From: Hoeflea sp.
Lineage (GTDB): Bacteria; Pseudomonadota; Alphaproteobacteria; Rhizobiales; Rhizobiaceae
Length of the DNA: 49,931 bases
Direction: 5' to 3'
NCBI RefSeq assembly: GCF_014359905.1
Contig: NZ_JACIYP010000030.1
Location: 1-49,931 of the forward strand
Position numbers and translations under genes: made by a program. Of this stretch, positions 33,494 through 42,400 are shown in pieces (positions within the stretch are counted from its first letter, which is position 1; each line of letters starts with the position of its first letter). Under the pieces are notes generated by a model that was not told the DNA's origin, ran no database searches, and saw only the letters and a program-made list of their open reading frames with translations.

Positions 33494-34423
33494 TCAGGCG
33501 GCCTCTTCTGCGATTTCAGCCGTTGGCTGGAGATCGTGCAGATAGGCGACGGCGCGTTGCGCATGTGCCGCCGCCTGGAAAATCGCCCTGCGGTCGCCGT
33601 CGAGGAGCTTCAACCACGAGGCCACGTAGCTTGCGTGATCCGGCCGCGGCTCCAGCTCGGGCACGATGCCGAGATCTGCGCAAAGGAAACTGGCGCCAAT
33701 GTCGGCACACAATTCTTCTCGGGCGCGCTCGGTGCGATCCTTGTGATAGCGGCTGAGATCCCTGTTCAGCCGGTGGCTTGCGCCGGCCCAATGCGTTACC
33801 TCATGGCCGAGGACCGCGTAAAAACTCTCCGCATCCCGAAACGTCTCGATTCCCGGCATCTGGATGGTATCGGTCGATGGCTGATAAAAAGCTTGGCCTC
33901 CCCCGTGCCGGATCACCGCTCCGGTGTTAGTAAAGAAGCGATCGGCATGCTCAATGCGGTTGAAGGGCTCGGCAACAGGCTCCGGAGGGAGTTGATACTG
34001 GTCAGGAAGACCGTCGATCTGGTCGCAGTTGAATACGGTGTAGGCTTTGAGGAAGGGGATGTCGCGGTCAACCTCGCCGCCGCTCGCATCCTTCTCGGTC
34101 CTGGTAAACCGGCTGGCATAGACGACGGTCGCACCGCTCTCACCCTTGCGAACATGGGCGCCGAGTTCATTTGCCTGCCTCAGCGTCATCCAGGACGCAG
34201 ACGTGTAGCCGCAGGCAATGCTCTCAGACCAGAGCAGCAGCACATTGAGCCCGCTATAGGGCTGGCCATTGTGGCGCAGCGGCCGGCTGACCTGGCCGGC
34301 CAGATTGCCGGCGCTCCAGGGCTGCACCCAGGGACGCACGCCCTTTTCCAAATCTGCGACAATGCGTTCCGTGATCCGCGTGTAGATATCTCTACGCGTA
34401 CTATTTTTCGACTTCCTGCTCAT
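33494..34423 (-). CDS. ardC: ArdC-family antirestriction protein
   Basis: A 309-residue protein of the ArdC family; members protect incoming single-stranded DNA in the new host. The amino-terminal DNA-binding domain has RDIYTRITERIVADLEKGVR and PYSGLNVLLLW. The carboxy-terminal metallopeptidase-like part has HEVTHWAGA near residue 205 (HExxH pattern), followed by REELCADIGASFL with a candidate third ligand. ATG 34423 has AGGAGG seven nt upstream, which favours it over an earlier open frame. It leads the accessory block nearest oriT. Confidence 0.93.
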   Translation of the reverse strand: MSRKSKNSTRRDIYTRITERIVADLEKGVRPWVQPWSAGNLAGQVSRPLRHNGQPYSGLNVLLLWSESIACGYTSASWMTLRQANELGAHVRKGESGATVVYASRFTRTEKDASGGEVDRDIPFLKAYTVFNCDQIDGLPDQYQLPPEPVAEPFNRIEHADRFFTNTGAVIRHGGGQAFYQPSTDTIQMPGIETFRDAESFYAVLGHEVTHWAGASHRLNRDLSRYHKDRTERAREELCADIGASFLCADLGIVPELEPRPDHASYVASWLKLLDGDRRAIFQAAAHAQRAVAYLHDLQPTAEIAEEAA

Positions 34424-34723
34424 TTCCAAACCTCCTTGTCTGGAGGCCGCGCCCATCGCGACCTCGTCACGCAGGTCCAATCGCAGGAGCGATCAGGGGG
34501 TTGACGCACCGGAACGGCCGGAACGAAAGTGGAGGACGGCGTAGCCGTTGAGCCTTGCCACCGGCTCCTGCAGGACAACCGAGCGGGACGGGGTCGCGAG
34601 CGCGGGTTTCTCCTTCTCCACTCTTTGCCCGCCTTCCTGTGGCCTGACATTGGCGTGAGAAGACTTGCCAAAGGCCGCCTCCGTGATGGAGGCGACCTCA
34701 ATGTCGAATTTACGTGTCTCGGC
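34424..34723. other. Leader of ardC
   Basis: A 300-bp stretch without a supported gene. Blocks CATCGCGACCTCG (34454), GGCCGGAAC (34516) and GTGGAGGACGGC (34529) recur in the same order and similar spacing before the DUF736 gene. Confidence 0.45.
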
Positions 34724-35323
34724 TTAATCGAAAGCTGATAGCTGCGCGGTTGCCGCCTTGCGATCAACGGACTGGCCGGGATTTTCCACTGGGCGGTTGA
34801 AGGGCTTCCAGGCCTCGCCGACGATCTGTTTGTAGGCTGCGACCGCGCCTTCAGCGGCCATCCGGAGCGCGTGCGCCTGGATACCAATGTCAGCTGCGAA
34901 CTCCCGCTTGCGCTGGGCGGCGCTGTCATAGCCGACAGGACCGTCGAGATCCTCATCGCGGGCATCAGTTGCACCCTTCGCGGTGGCATCACGCGCATCG
35001 GTGACAGCGCGGCTATAGAACTGACCGGCTCCGTGGGCGGATCCGACATAGGCGCCGACGATGCGCTGGAGATGGATCTGCATCGCCCGCTCTGCAAGCC
35101 CGTCGGAAAGGGCGGTGGCGGTCTCATTGAGCAGGCGCTCATGCATGTCACGGATTCCGTCGCTGTCGACGACTGTGGTCCCGAAACTCTCAGCGATCTT
35201 GAGAGCCTGCACCTCATCCGGGCATGTCAAGCGGACCATCTCGATGGTGGCACCCTTGCGGAGCTGGAGGACGCGGGCTGGGTTGCGAGCGGACTGACGG
35301 GACTGGGTTGCGGGCTTTGCCAT
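34724..35323 (-). CDS. Conserved-looking protein of unknown function (199 aa)
   Basis: I do not recognise a family. It begins MAKPATQSRQSARNPARVLQ with a basic tail, then a helical core (VRLTCPDEVQALKIAESFGT, LNETATALSDGLAERAMQIH) and alanine-rich stretches. ATG 35323 has AAGGAAA seven nt upstream, so the longer open frame to 35632 is not used. Protein-like composition and the ribosome binding site support it. It lies between ardC and two unknown genes on the same strand. Confidence 0.72.
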   Translation of the reverse strand: MAKPATQSRQSARNPARVLQLRKGATIEMVRLTCPDEVQALKIAESFGTTVVDSDGIRDMHERLLNETATALSDGLAERAMQIHLQRIVGAYVGSAHGAGQFYSRAVTDARDATAKGATDARDEDLDGPVGYDSAAQRKREFAADIGIQAHALRMAAEGAVAAYKQIVGEAWKPFNRPVENPGQSVDRKAATAQLSAFD

Positions 35324-35723
35324 AATGGTTTCCTTGTTTGCTTGCCGAAGCGGTTCCGGCCCCTTGGCCGGTCTGCCCTTCGGTGCGGTCAATAGGAACC
35401 GGCAAGGGACGGGGGTTTCCGGGTCCGGGCAGGACAGATCGAGCGAAGCCGGTGCGCGGGCAAGCGAGGCCGAGAGCCTTGCGAAGGCAGCGTGGCTGCT
35501 TTGTGATGAGCGGCATGACCGGCCGCCCTGCGGCGCGCCAGCGGCCTTGAAACACCCGGCCGCCGGTTCAGACCGCAACAAAACCGAGAGGCAGACCGGC
35601 CAAGGGGATCGGGTCAAAGTGCCAAAGCACAAGGGAAGCTATGGCGAAGCCCGCAACCCCCACCCCGCTTGTCGACAGGGGAAGGGTCAAGTCCAGCCTG
35701 AAGGCAGTGACATCATACACGGT
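35324..35723. repeat. Leader with a distant 18-bp inverted repeat
   Basis: A 400-bp gap without a supported gene. CCCCTTGGCCGGTCTGCC (35360-35377) and its exact reverse complement (35590-35607) are 212 bp apart and could pair in RNA or form a cruciform. The stretch is the probable 5' leader of the 199-aa gene. Confidence 0.55.
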
Positions 35724-36047
35724 TCATGCTGCATGCTCTCGCAATGGAGCGCCAAGCTTTGCCAGGTGTGCCGCGATGGCACGATCCTGAAAGTTCAATT
35801 TGTGGGCGCGCGCCTTATTCTCACCGCGCCGCTCCAACTCGAGGCGCTGGAGATGAGATTGGAACTCCAGGTCGGAACGGGGGCAACAGGGGCCCTCCCG
35901 TTTGTGAGATCGGTTGTTCGCCTTCTGCGTAATCGTGATGCGCTCGGTGCGAGCCCTCGATCTGTCTGCGTACCAGGTCGATGTGATGGTGCGTCTGGTG
36001 ACGCGCCGCCTCCATGCGGGAAAGGAACGGGATTTGGCCGCGTTCAT
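35724..36047 (-). CDS. Hypothetical basic protein (107 aa)
   Basis: Very basic amino-terminal half (SFPAWRRRVTRRTITSTWYA, many arginines), then a helical tail (LQRLELERRGENKARAHKLN, AIAAHLAKLG). No family recognised. Its ATG (36047) overlaps the stop of the upstream gene as ATGA, which is the best evidence that it is translated. The gene could be DNA or RNA binding from its charge, but that is a guess. Confidence 0.5.
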   Translation of the reverse strand: MNAAKSRSFPAWRRRVTRRTITSTWYADRSRARTERITITQKANNRSHKREGPCCPRSDLEFQSHLQRLELERRGENKARAHKLNFQDRAIAAHLAKLGAPLREHAA

Positions 36048-36520
36048 GCCGCGGTCCTCCCCTCGATGTGATCAACGGCAATCTCGTCAGCCGTGACCTC
36101 CTCCAGAACCGAAAGCGGATACAGGTGTTCCTTCAGCCATGCCTCGGCCGCGGCGTGGTTCTCGGCGAGATGAATCAGTTCACCGGAGGGACCGGGCCGG
36201 TCGAATATCCTGACCGCACCGAGCGGCGGGCGTTCCAGGACCTTGAAGGCGAGGCTGCTGTCGAGCCCGAATGTTCTGAGGATCGTGACCATGATGGTGT
36301 TTCCGCTACCGATATTGCCTTCATACAGGGTGAAGGAGGCGGGCGCGGTGTAGGTGCCGAGCGTACGCGGACCCTCCTTGCGGATCAAACGGCCCTGGCT
36401 GTTGCGGGTCTTCCAGGTGGCGAGTTTCTTCTTGTGCCGCTCGGGCGGGCGAGGGGCGCCATCCGACCATGCGACAATGGAGCCAATCGGGGCAAGATCA
36501 AAGATCATGAATGCAGACAT
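36044..36520 (-). CDS. Conserved plasmid protein of unknown function (158 aa)
   Basis: Starts MSAFMIFDLAPIGSIVAWSD and has RPPERHKKKLATWKTRNSQG, then a beta-rich middle and a helical end (ENHAAAEAWLKEHLYP, VLEEVTADEIAVDHIEG). I recall similar proteins on rhizobial plasmids but no named domain. The start is ATG 36520 with AAGGATAAT upstream. A strong terminator for the ParB-like gene lies just before it, so it probably has its own promoter. Confidence 0.75.
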   Translation of the reverse strand: MSAFMIFDLAPIGSIVAWSDGAPRPPERHKKKLATWKTRNSQGRLIRKEGPRTLGTYTAPASFTLYEGNIGSGNTIMVTILRTFGLDSSLAFKVLERPPLGAVRIFDRPGPSGELIHLAENHAAAEAWLKEHLYPLSVLEEVTADEIAVDHIEGRTAA

Positions 36521-36560
36521 GGGATTATCCTTGTCAGTTCTGTGGTTGCTGGAAACAAAA

Positions 36561-36586
36561 CCGCCGCCGGTTGTGGCCGGCGGCGG
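36561..36586 (-). terminator. Intrinsic terminator of the ParB-like gene
   Basis: Perfect 10-bp stem CCGCCGCCGG/CCGGCGGCGG (36561-36570 and 36577-36586) with a 6-nt loop. On the minus strand it is followed by TTTTGTTT, a proper U tract, 30 bp after the stop codon of the ParB-like gene. Confidence 0.8.
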
Positions 36587-36615
36587 AGGTAATTGGGAAA
36601 GACCAAGATGGGCGG

Positions 36616-38385
36616 CTATTCAGCCGCAATTCCGTAAGCGTCTTGGTCCTCACCGGGATCGGCGTCTGTCGAGTCGTCGAAGGTGTCGGGCAGATCGTCC
36701 TCGTCTTCGACCGGATCAAGGCCTTCATCGTCAGTGCCGGAGCCTTTAGAGGTCTCGCCATCAATGCAGCCCTCTGTGGCGTCAGCGTCGGCTTCCGCAT
36801 CATCAAGCGTATCGGCATGCCTGATCAGATCTGCGATATCGGTGGGATCGGGTGAAAAGCTGGCGGACGAATGCACGAAATGTCGTTCCTTGAAATGCTC
36901 GACCAGAGCCGCACGTGTCTCCCGCACCTTCTGTCGTGGAGACACATTTACCTCCCCGGCGGCAGCTTCCAGCGCTTGCCTTGACAGGCACAACAGGAAG
37001 TCCTCAGACCCCATGTTCGGAAGGTACCCGTCAGCGCCGATGGCGTCCCCGGCAACGCGGGAAACGACACCGCTGTCCGACGTGCCGCGTCGGCACGACA
37101 GGACGTCGATCAGCGTGGAGCGTGCGGTGATGCGCACCGTCTCCATGTCGAAGGCGAGCTTGCCTTCTTCCGAGAACAGGCGGGCGGCATGGCGACGGAA
37201 CCGTTTCGGTCCGAACACGGTATCACTGGTGCCGGAATCGACGCGGACATTCTGGCCAGCGATTGAGAGCACGAGCAGTGCCATCAGCATGTCGTCCTCG
37301 ATCGGCGCGCGGGAGAGCGCGGTGTGAAGCGCGTCGGTGCGGAAGTCCCCGATCATGTCCTGGCCCTTCTGTGTCACATCAGGGCGGGTCTTGACGACAG
37401 TCGTGTCGTCCGCGATCTGGTCATCCTCAGGCGCCGCCGTCTTACCATTTATCGCTTTTGCTTGCGGCATCCGGTAGTGAACGGTCTGCACCTTGCCGTC
37501 GCGATCAAGGTAAAGGCCGGTATGGTCGCCTTTGCCCGGCTTGCCGTAGACCCGTTCCGCTTTCCTGGGCAGGTCGGGCTGGGCGTAATTGTTCAACTCG
37601 ACGATAGCGCCGTTCTTTGGCAGGTTGTTGGTCATCCACTCCTGCTGTGCGCCCAGGAATGCCTCGACATTGGTCGTGAACCGATTGTCCTGGTCGGCTG
37701 GCCCGAACAGATCGTCTGCCCATTCGATGCCATAAGCTTCACGAAGATCATCGCCAAAGCTCGCGTCACGGGCAAACATGCGGGTCTTTGAGAGGCCGTT
37801 GGCGATCGACCACCATTGCGCGGTGTCACACTTCTTCGGCTTATGGGCCTTCCAGACCTCTTTCTGATCCGCAAGCGATGCGGCCGCGATCGTACGCAGC
37901 TGCTGCTCGTTCGGCATGTCACCCTTGGCCATTTGATCGAGCATCGCGGGTAGCACATTGGCGAGCAGCCTTAGCTTGCGGATCTGGCGGACGGGTAGGG
38001 CGAGTGCCACGGCGATGGCTTCCTCGGTCCAACCCAGCGCAACAAGCCGTTCGATACCGCGCCACTGATCGACGGGATTGAGAGGCTCTCTGGCGATGTT
38101 CTCGATCATCGAACGCATGGCGCCGTTGTCCTTAGTCGCGTCCTTCACGAGCACCTCGATCTCGTCGATGCCTGCGGCAATCGCAGCCTGCACGCGCCGG
38201 TGGCCTGCCTGAATGACATATCCGTTCCCGCCGTCGATCTGCGGGGAAACCACCGGCGGCTGGATGATGCCGACTGCTTTCACGGTGGCAAGCAGCAAGG
38301 CATCGGCCTGGGGGGATGATTTTGATTGGCGGGCGTCGTTGGCGTTTTCGTTAAGCGCGCGAGGGTCGATCTTGATGATGTGCAT
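36616..38385 (-). CDS. ParB/Srx-like nuclease-domain protein (589 aa)
   Basis: A second ParB-type protein besides RepB. The amino-terminal ParB-like domain has KAVGIIQPPVVSPQIDG and GYVIQAGHRRVQAAIAAGID, then IENIAREPLNPVDQWRGIER and a helix-turn-helix (TEEAIAVALALPVRQIRKLR). The long carboxy part is unlike RepB and ends in a very acidic tail. The chosen ATG is 38385, with AAGGAG about six nt upstream. No parB partner ParA or clear parS is nearby, so a role in partition is uncertain. Such proteins are common in the accessory part of rhizobial plasmids. Confidence 0.85.
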   Translation of the reverse strand: MHIIKIDPRALNENANDARQSKSSPQADALLLATVKAVGIIQPPVVSPQIDGGNGYVIQAGHRRVQAAIAAGIDEIEVLVKDATKDNGAMRSMIENIAREPLNPVDQWRGIERLVALGWTEEAIAVALALPVRQIRKLRLLANVLPAMLDQMAKGDMPNEQQLRTIAAASLADQKEVWKAHKPKKCDTAQWWSIANGLSKTRMFARDASFGDDLREAYGIEWADDLFGPADQDNRFTTNVEAFLGAQQEWMTNNLPKNGAIVELNNYAQPDLPRKAERVYGKPGKGDHTGLYLDRDGKVQTVHYRMPQAKAINGKTAAPEDDQIADDTTVVKTRPDVTQKGQDMIGDFRTDALHTALSRAPIEDDMLMALLVLSIAGQNVRVDSGTSDTVFGPKRFRRHAARLFSEEGKLAFDMETVRITARSTLIDVLSCRRGTSDSGVVSRVAGDAIGADGYLPNMGSEDFLLCLSRQALEAAAGEVNVSPRQKVRETRAALVEHFKERHFVHSSASFSPDPTDIADLIRHADTLDDAEADADATEGCIDGETSKGSGTDDEGLDPVEDEDDLPDTFDDSTDADPGEDQDAYGIAAE

Positions 38386-38721
38386 GGGAGAACTCCTTCC
38401 GGGGTTTCGGAGTGGCGGTCGCCACCCGTTCCTGTCTTCATGTTTCTGAAGACACCCTCAGAACCGCAGGGCGAACCGACCGGGGCAATTGCTGCCGAGC
38501 ATCCCTGCCGCGAAGGACGAGCGGGGCTGACAGCCCTGCGAAGGACGCGTGGCCGGGATGACGCAGGCGGCGATTGAGCGTCAGCGACGGCGGGAGGAGC
38601 GGTCTGCGAGACGCATCCCTTGTCCCTCCCTCTCCATTTCCTCCACAGTCATCAAGTTGCACCTCCCCATGCTGCCGAAGGCAGCGAAATGCGCATTGGA
38701 TGAACACGGGGGCTGGCAGAT
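38386..38721. other. Leader of the ParB-like gene
   Basis: A 336-bp gap with no supported gene. It contains a perfect hairpin GTGGCGGTCGCCAC (38412-38425) close to the start codon, and TGCGAAGG...GCGTGGC, also seen in the 35.4-kb leader. Confidence 0.4.
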
Positions 38722-39366
38722 TTACGGCTTCGCCGGTGTCTTCTTGGACTTGGATATGGGCTTCGGCCTGGGCTGGTGTAGCCGGCGTTTGACGTCTGCA
38801 CGCAGCGCGGAGCGTGTGTCCTTGTCAGCTAAAGCAAGGTCGAACCATGCCGGATCAAAATATCCGCCACACCATTGGAACGTTTCCACGTATTCCGGAT
38901 CGTCTCTGTCGGAGATGATTTCGAGGAAGCGCTCGTATCCGGGCACGCCGCCCACATCTTCGGGCGGTCTGGCGCGCGCACCGTCGACACAGGTGGCCTG
39001 TTTAGGCGCAGTGTCGAGAACCAGAAACTCTTCCACAACAACAGTGTGATGCCAGTTGTCGCCGAAATCATAGACGTAGGTGAAGGTGGACCCTTGCGCA
39101 AAGTCGCAAAGCCGAACGTCGTAGATATCGAAGACGCGAGGATCGTCGTCAAACGCATCCTCGGTCAAAAGTTCAACGTCGCCGTAGCGCAGGCCACCGA
39201 TCCGGAACTCGAAAAGATGATAGTTCCACCAATTGAACGCCGCCTGAAGGACAAGGTGTAGCTGCCCGAGATCCCACTGAGCCGGTACGACCAATCGACG
39301 CCAGACCTGCGGCGCGATCTCGTCAAGTGACACATGAATCTGCACGGCGTTGATAGACTTGAACAT
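38722..39366 (-). CDS. Plasmid pRiA4b ORF-3 family protein
   Basis: A 214-residue member of the pRiA4b ORF-3 family, named after a rhizogenic plasmid; function unknown. Family marks are VSLDEIAPQVWRRLVVPAQW, LHLVLQAAFNWWNYHLFEF, FTYVYDFGDNWHHTVVVEEF and a basic lysine-rich end. Start chosen at ATG 39366 (MFKSINAVQ); ATG 39420 would add 18 residues that do not fit the family. The ribosome binding site is weak for both. It is in the minus-strand accessory block. Confidence 0.88.
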   Translation of the reverse strand: MFKSINAVQIHVSLDEIAPQVWRRLVVPAQWDLGQLHLVLQAAFNWWNYHLFEFRIGGLRYGDVELLTEDAFDDDPRVFDIYDVRLCDFAQGSTFTYVYDFGDNWHHTVVVEEFLVLDTAPKQATCVDGARARPPEDVGGVPGYERFLEIISDRDDPEYVETFQWCGGYFDPAWFDLALADKDTRSALRADVKRRLHQPRPKPISKSKKTPAKP

Positions 39367-39462
39367 GTGGCAATTGAACCGGATCGACGAAAGCCGGTCA
39401 AGAGAAGGCGTGCCTCGCACAAAAGAGAACGGGCCAGGGGATATCCTCGGTGCGGGATGATC

Positions 39463-42400
39463 TCAGGCTGCCTGCGACGTGTCTGGCGCCAGCGCGTCGC
39501 AGGCCATGGTCTTTTCGAGGTCAGCCAACGTCTGACGTTTCTCCGTCAATTCGTCCGCGAACGAAAACGGCCCACCTTCGCGCGATCGATAGGACGCAAG
39601 CCGCCGTTGCGCCGCTTCAAGCCGCTGGCGGTATTGATGCAGTTCCTCTGTGAACCCACCGAGCGCATGTTCAAGACGGGAAATAGCTCCAAGCGGCGTG
39701 ACCGTTATGGCCAGATCGATCTCGACGTCGGCACCGGTGCACTGGAGCAGGGTCTGGTAGTGATAGCCGTCGCCCCGGCCGGACCACTCACCCGCGTACA
39801 CGAGATCGAAGCCACCGATTGATGCAATCTGCACCTCGCCTTGCCTCTGAAGCTGAACAAGGGTGAGGATCTCTTTCATCAGGGCTCGGCCGGCATCCTT
39901 GCGCTCCGTGTGCGGCTTGCCCATCACGGTCATTGCGAAGGCATCCCCTGACGTCGGAATGCGGCGTTCGATGTCCTGGCCGATTTCGCCAATTCGTCTG
40001 GTGGCTGTGTCGATTTCTCGCTCGGCGTCGCGGATCTGCCGACGGACCGCATGGAGATCATCGCCGTGGGCGGCGCGGAGACGCTCCAGCCGGGCGATAT
40101 CGGCTTCAAGCCCAGCCTTCTGCATCAGACGTTCGTCGCCGGACGCAATCGCCTTGGCCATGGCGAACTGGCTGGCCTGACCCTCGTTCAGATCTTCCAG
40201 CCGGCGGATCGAAGTGTCGCCCGACAGTGCGGCGGCAATGAACCGGGCTTTGCGCTCGTTGTTCTGCCACATCGAGGCGTCGAGAGACCCTTGCGTGGCG
40301 TAGGCGAAGATATCCACCTCATCATGCTGGTTGCCCTGGCGCACGATCCGTCCCTCCCGTTGCTCGATCTGGGACGGTAGCCATGGTACGTCGAGATGAT
40401 GCAGCGCCTTCAGGCGTAGTTGCGCGTTGACGCCGGTGCCCATGGTCTCGGACGAGCCGATCAGGAAGCGGATCTTTCCGGCCCGCACATCGCCAAACAG
40501 GCGCTGCTTGGCCTCGCTCTTCTTGAACTCCTGCATGAAGGCGATCTCCGCCGCTGGCACACCGCGCCGGATCATCTCCTCACGGATCCATCGATAGGCG
40601 GAAAACCCTCTGGTCTTCTCGACATTGATCGTGCCGAGATCGGAAAAGATCATCTGCGCCGCACCCGGCAGGTCGAACGGCTTGCCGTCAGGCCGGACAT
40701 AGGTGCGCTCGCTGGTATCTTTCCAGATTCGAAACGCGTTCTCGACTAGCATATTCAACTTGTTGTCCGGCTCGTTGTCGTTATCCGGATCAACGAGACG
40801 GAGATCGATCGCCGCATGACGGCCGTCGGTGATGACGGAAAGCAGGATATCATCGCCCGGCTTGGCCGGTCCCTCGCGCTGCTCGATCGCCTTGATGCGG
40901 GCATCAAGGATGGTCTGGTAGTTCTTGAACGCCTGTGTTGGCTTGGCTGTCAGTATCTGTCGGTGACCCATCGAGATGTCCGGCACCTTCACGTAACGAC
41001 GAAGGTCTTCCGGCATGACAACATCAGCGAATGTGCGGAACATCGCAATCAGTTCCGGCACATTGACAAAACTCGCGAACCGGCTGACCGGCTTGTATTT
41101 GCCCGAAGGCTGGATTTCCAGTTCGGTCGTCGTATCACCGAATGTCGAGGCCCATGCGTCGAACTCGTGCAGACCGCGTTCGCGCAACGCCTCAAACCCC
41201 AGCATTCGCTGAACCGAGAACATCTCGCCGAGCGTATTGGTAATCGGCGTGCCCGACGCCAACACCAGCGCGCGGCCTGGGTTCCTCGTTTCAATGAACC
41301 GGGATTTGACATAGAGGTCCCAGGCGCGCTGTGAACCGTTCGGATCGATGCCTTTGAGCGTTGACATATTGCTGGCAAACGAGAGTTTTCTGAACTCCTG
41401 CGCCTCGTCGACGATGATCTGGTCGACGCCGATTTCCGAGATGGTCAGGAGATCGTCCTTGCGGGTCGAGAGCGCCAGCAACCGTTCCTTCAGACCTTCC
41501 TTTAGCCTCTCGAGCCGCTTGCGCGAGATGCGGTCTTCACTGTCGACCCTGGTCTGCAGATCTTCATAGAGTTCCAGCTCATCGTGGATCATCTGTTGCT
41601 CAAACGCTGAGGGCACGGCAATGAACCTGAAGGCCGAGTGGGTGATGATGATCGCATCCCACGTCGCCGTCGCCGCGCGCGACAGGAAGCGGCCGCGCTT
41701 GTCCTTGGTAAAATTGGTCTCATCGGCGACGAGAATGTTGGCCGAAGGATAAAGCGCCAGAAATTCGCGGGCTGCCTGGGCCAGGCAATGGCCGGGAACG
41801 ACCAGCATCGCCTTGGCGATCAGCCCTAGCCGGCGCTGTTCCATGATGGCGGCCGTCATGGTCATGGTCTTGCCGGCGCCGACGGCATGGGCGAGGTAGG
41901 TCGAACCAGATGAGATGATCCGCCAGATGCCGCGTTTCTGGTGCGCGTAAAGCTCAAACACGCGGCAAGCGCCCGGAAGCTGCAGGTGCGAGCCATCAAA
42001 TTTACGCGGCGCGATATTGTTGAAGCGATCATTGTAGACCCGCGCCAGCCGGTCAGTGCGGTCCGGATCCGTCCAGACCCAGTCCTGAAACGCCTGCTTG
42101 ATCCGTTGAAGCTTGTCGCGGGCAGCTTCGGTATCGACGACGTTCAAAATGCGGCGCTCACCGTCCGCATCCCTGACCGTATCGAAAATCTGCGGCACGC
42201 GGGAGTTCAGCGCGTCTGTGAGCAGCTCGCCTGCATGACGGCGCGCTGTTCCCCATTCCGATGTGCCGGCGGCACTGTATCCCAGCTGCCGCGCCTCGAC
42301 CGTCCAGGAGCCGAGTTCCGGCATATGATGAATGCGGATGTCAGCGCCCATCGTCTCGTTCACGAAGGCGACAACATCGGACGCCGGTATCCACGGGGCG

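Noticed and set aside
33536..34504. A 322-codon plus-strand frame opposite ardC
   Set aside because: ArdC is clear on the other strand with domain motifs and a strong ribosome binding site; the plus frame has no family resemblance.
35325..36071. A 248-codon plus-strand frame
   Set aside because: It is antisense to the 107-aa gene and the leader repeats; GC-rich DNA keeps many frames open.
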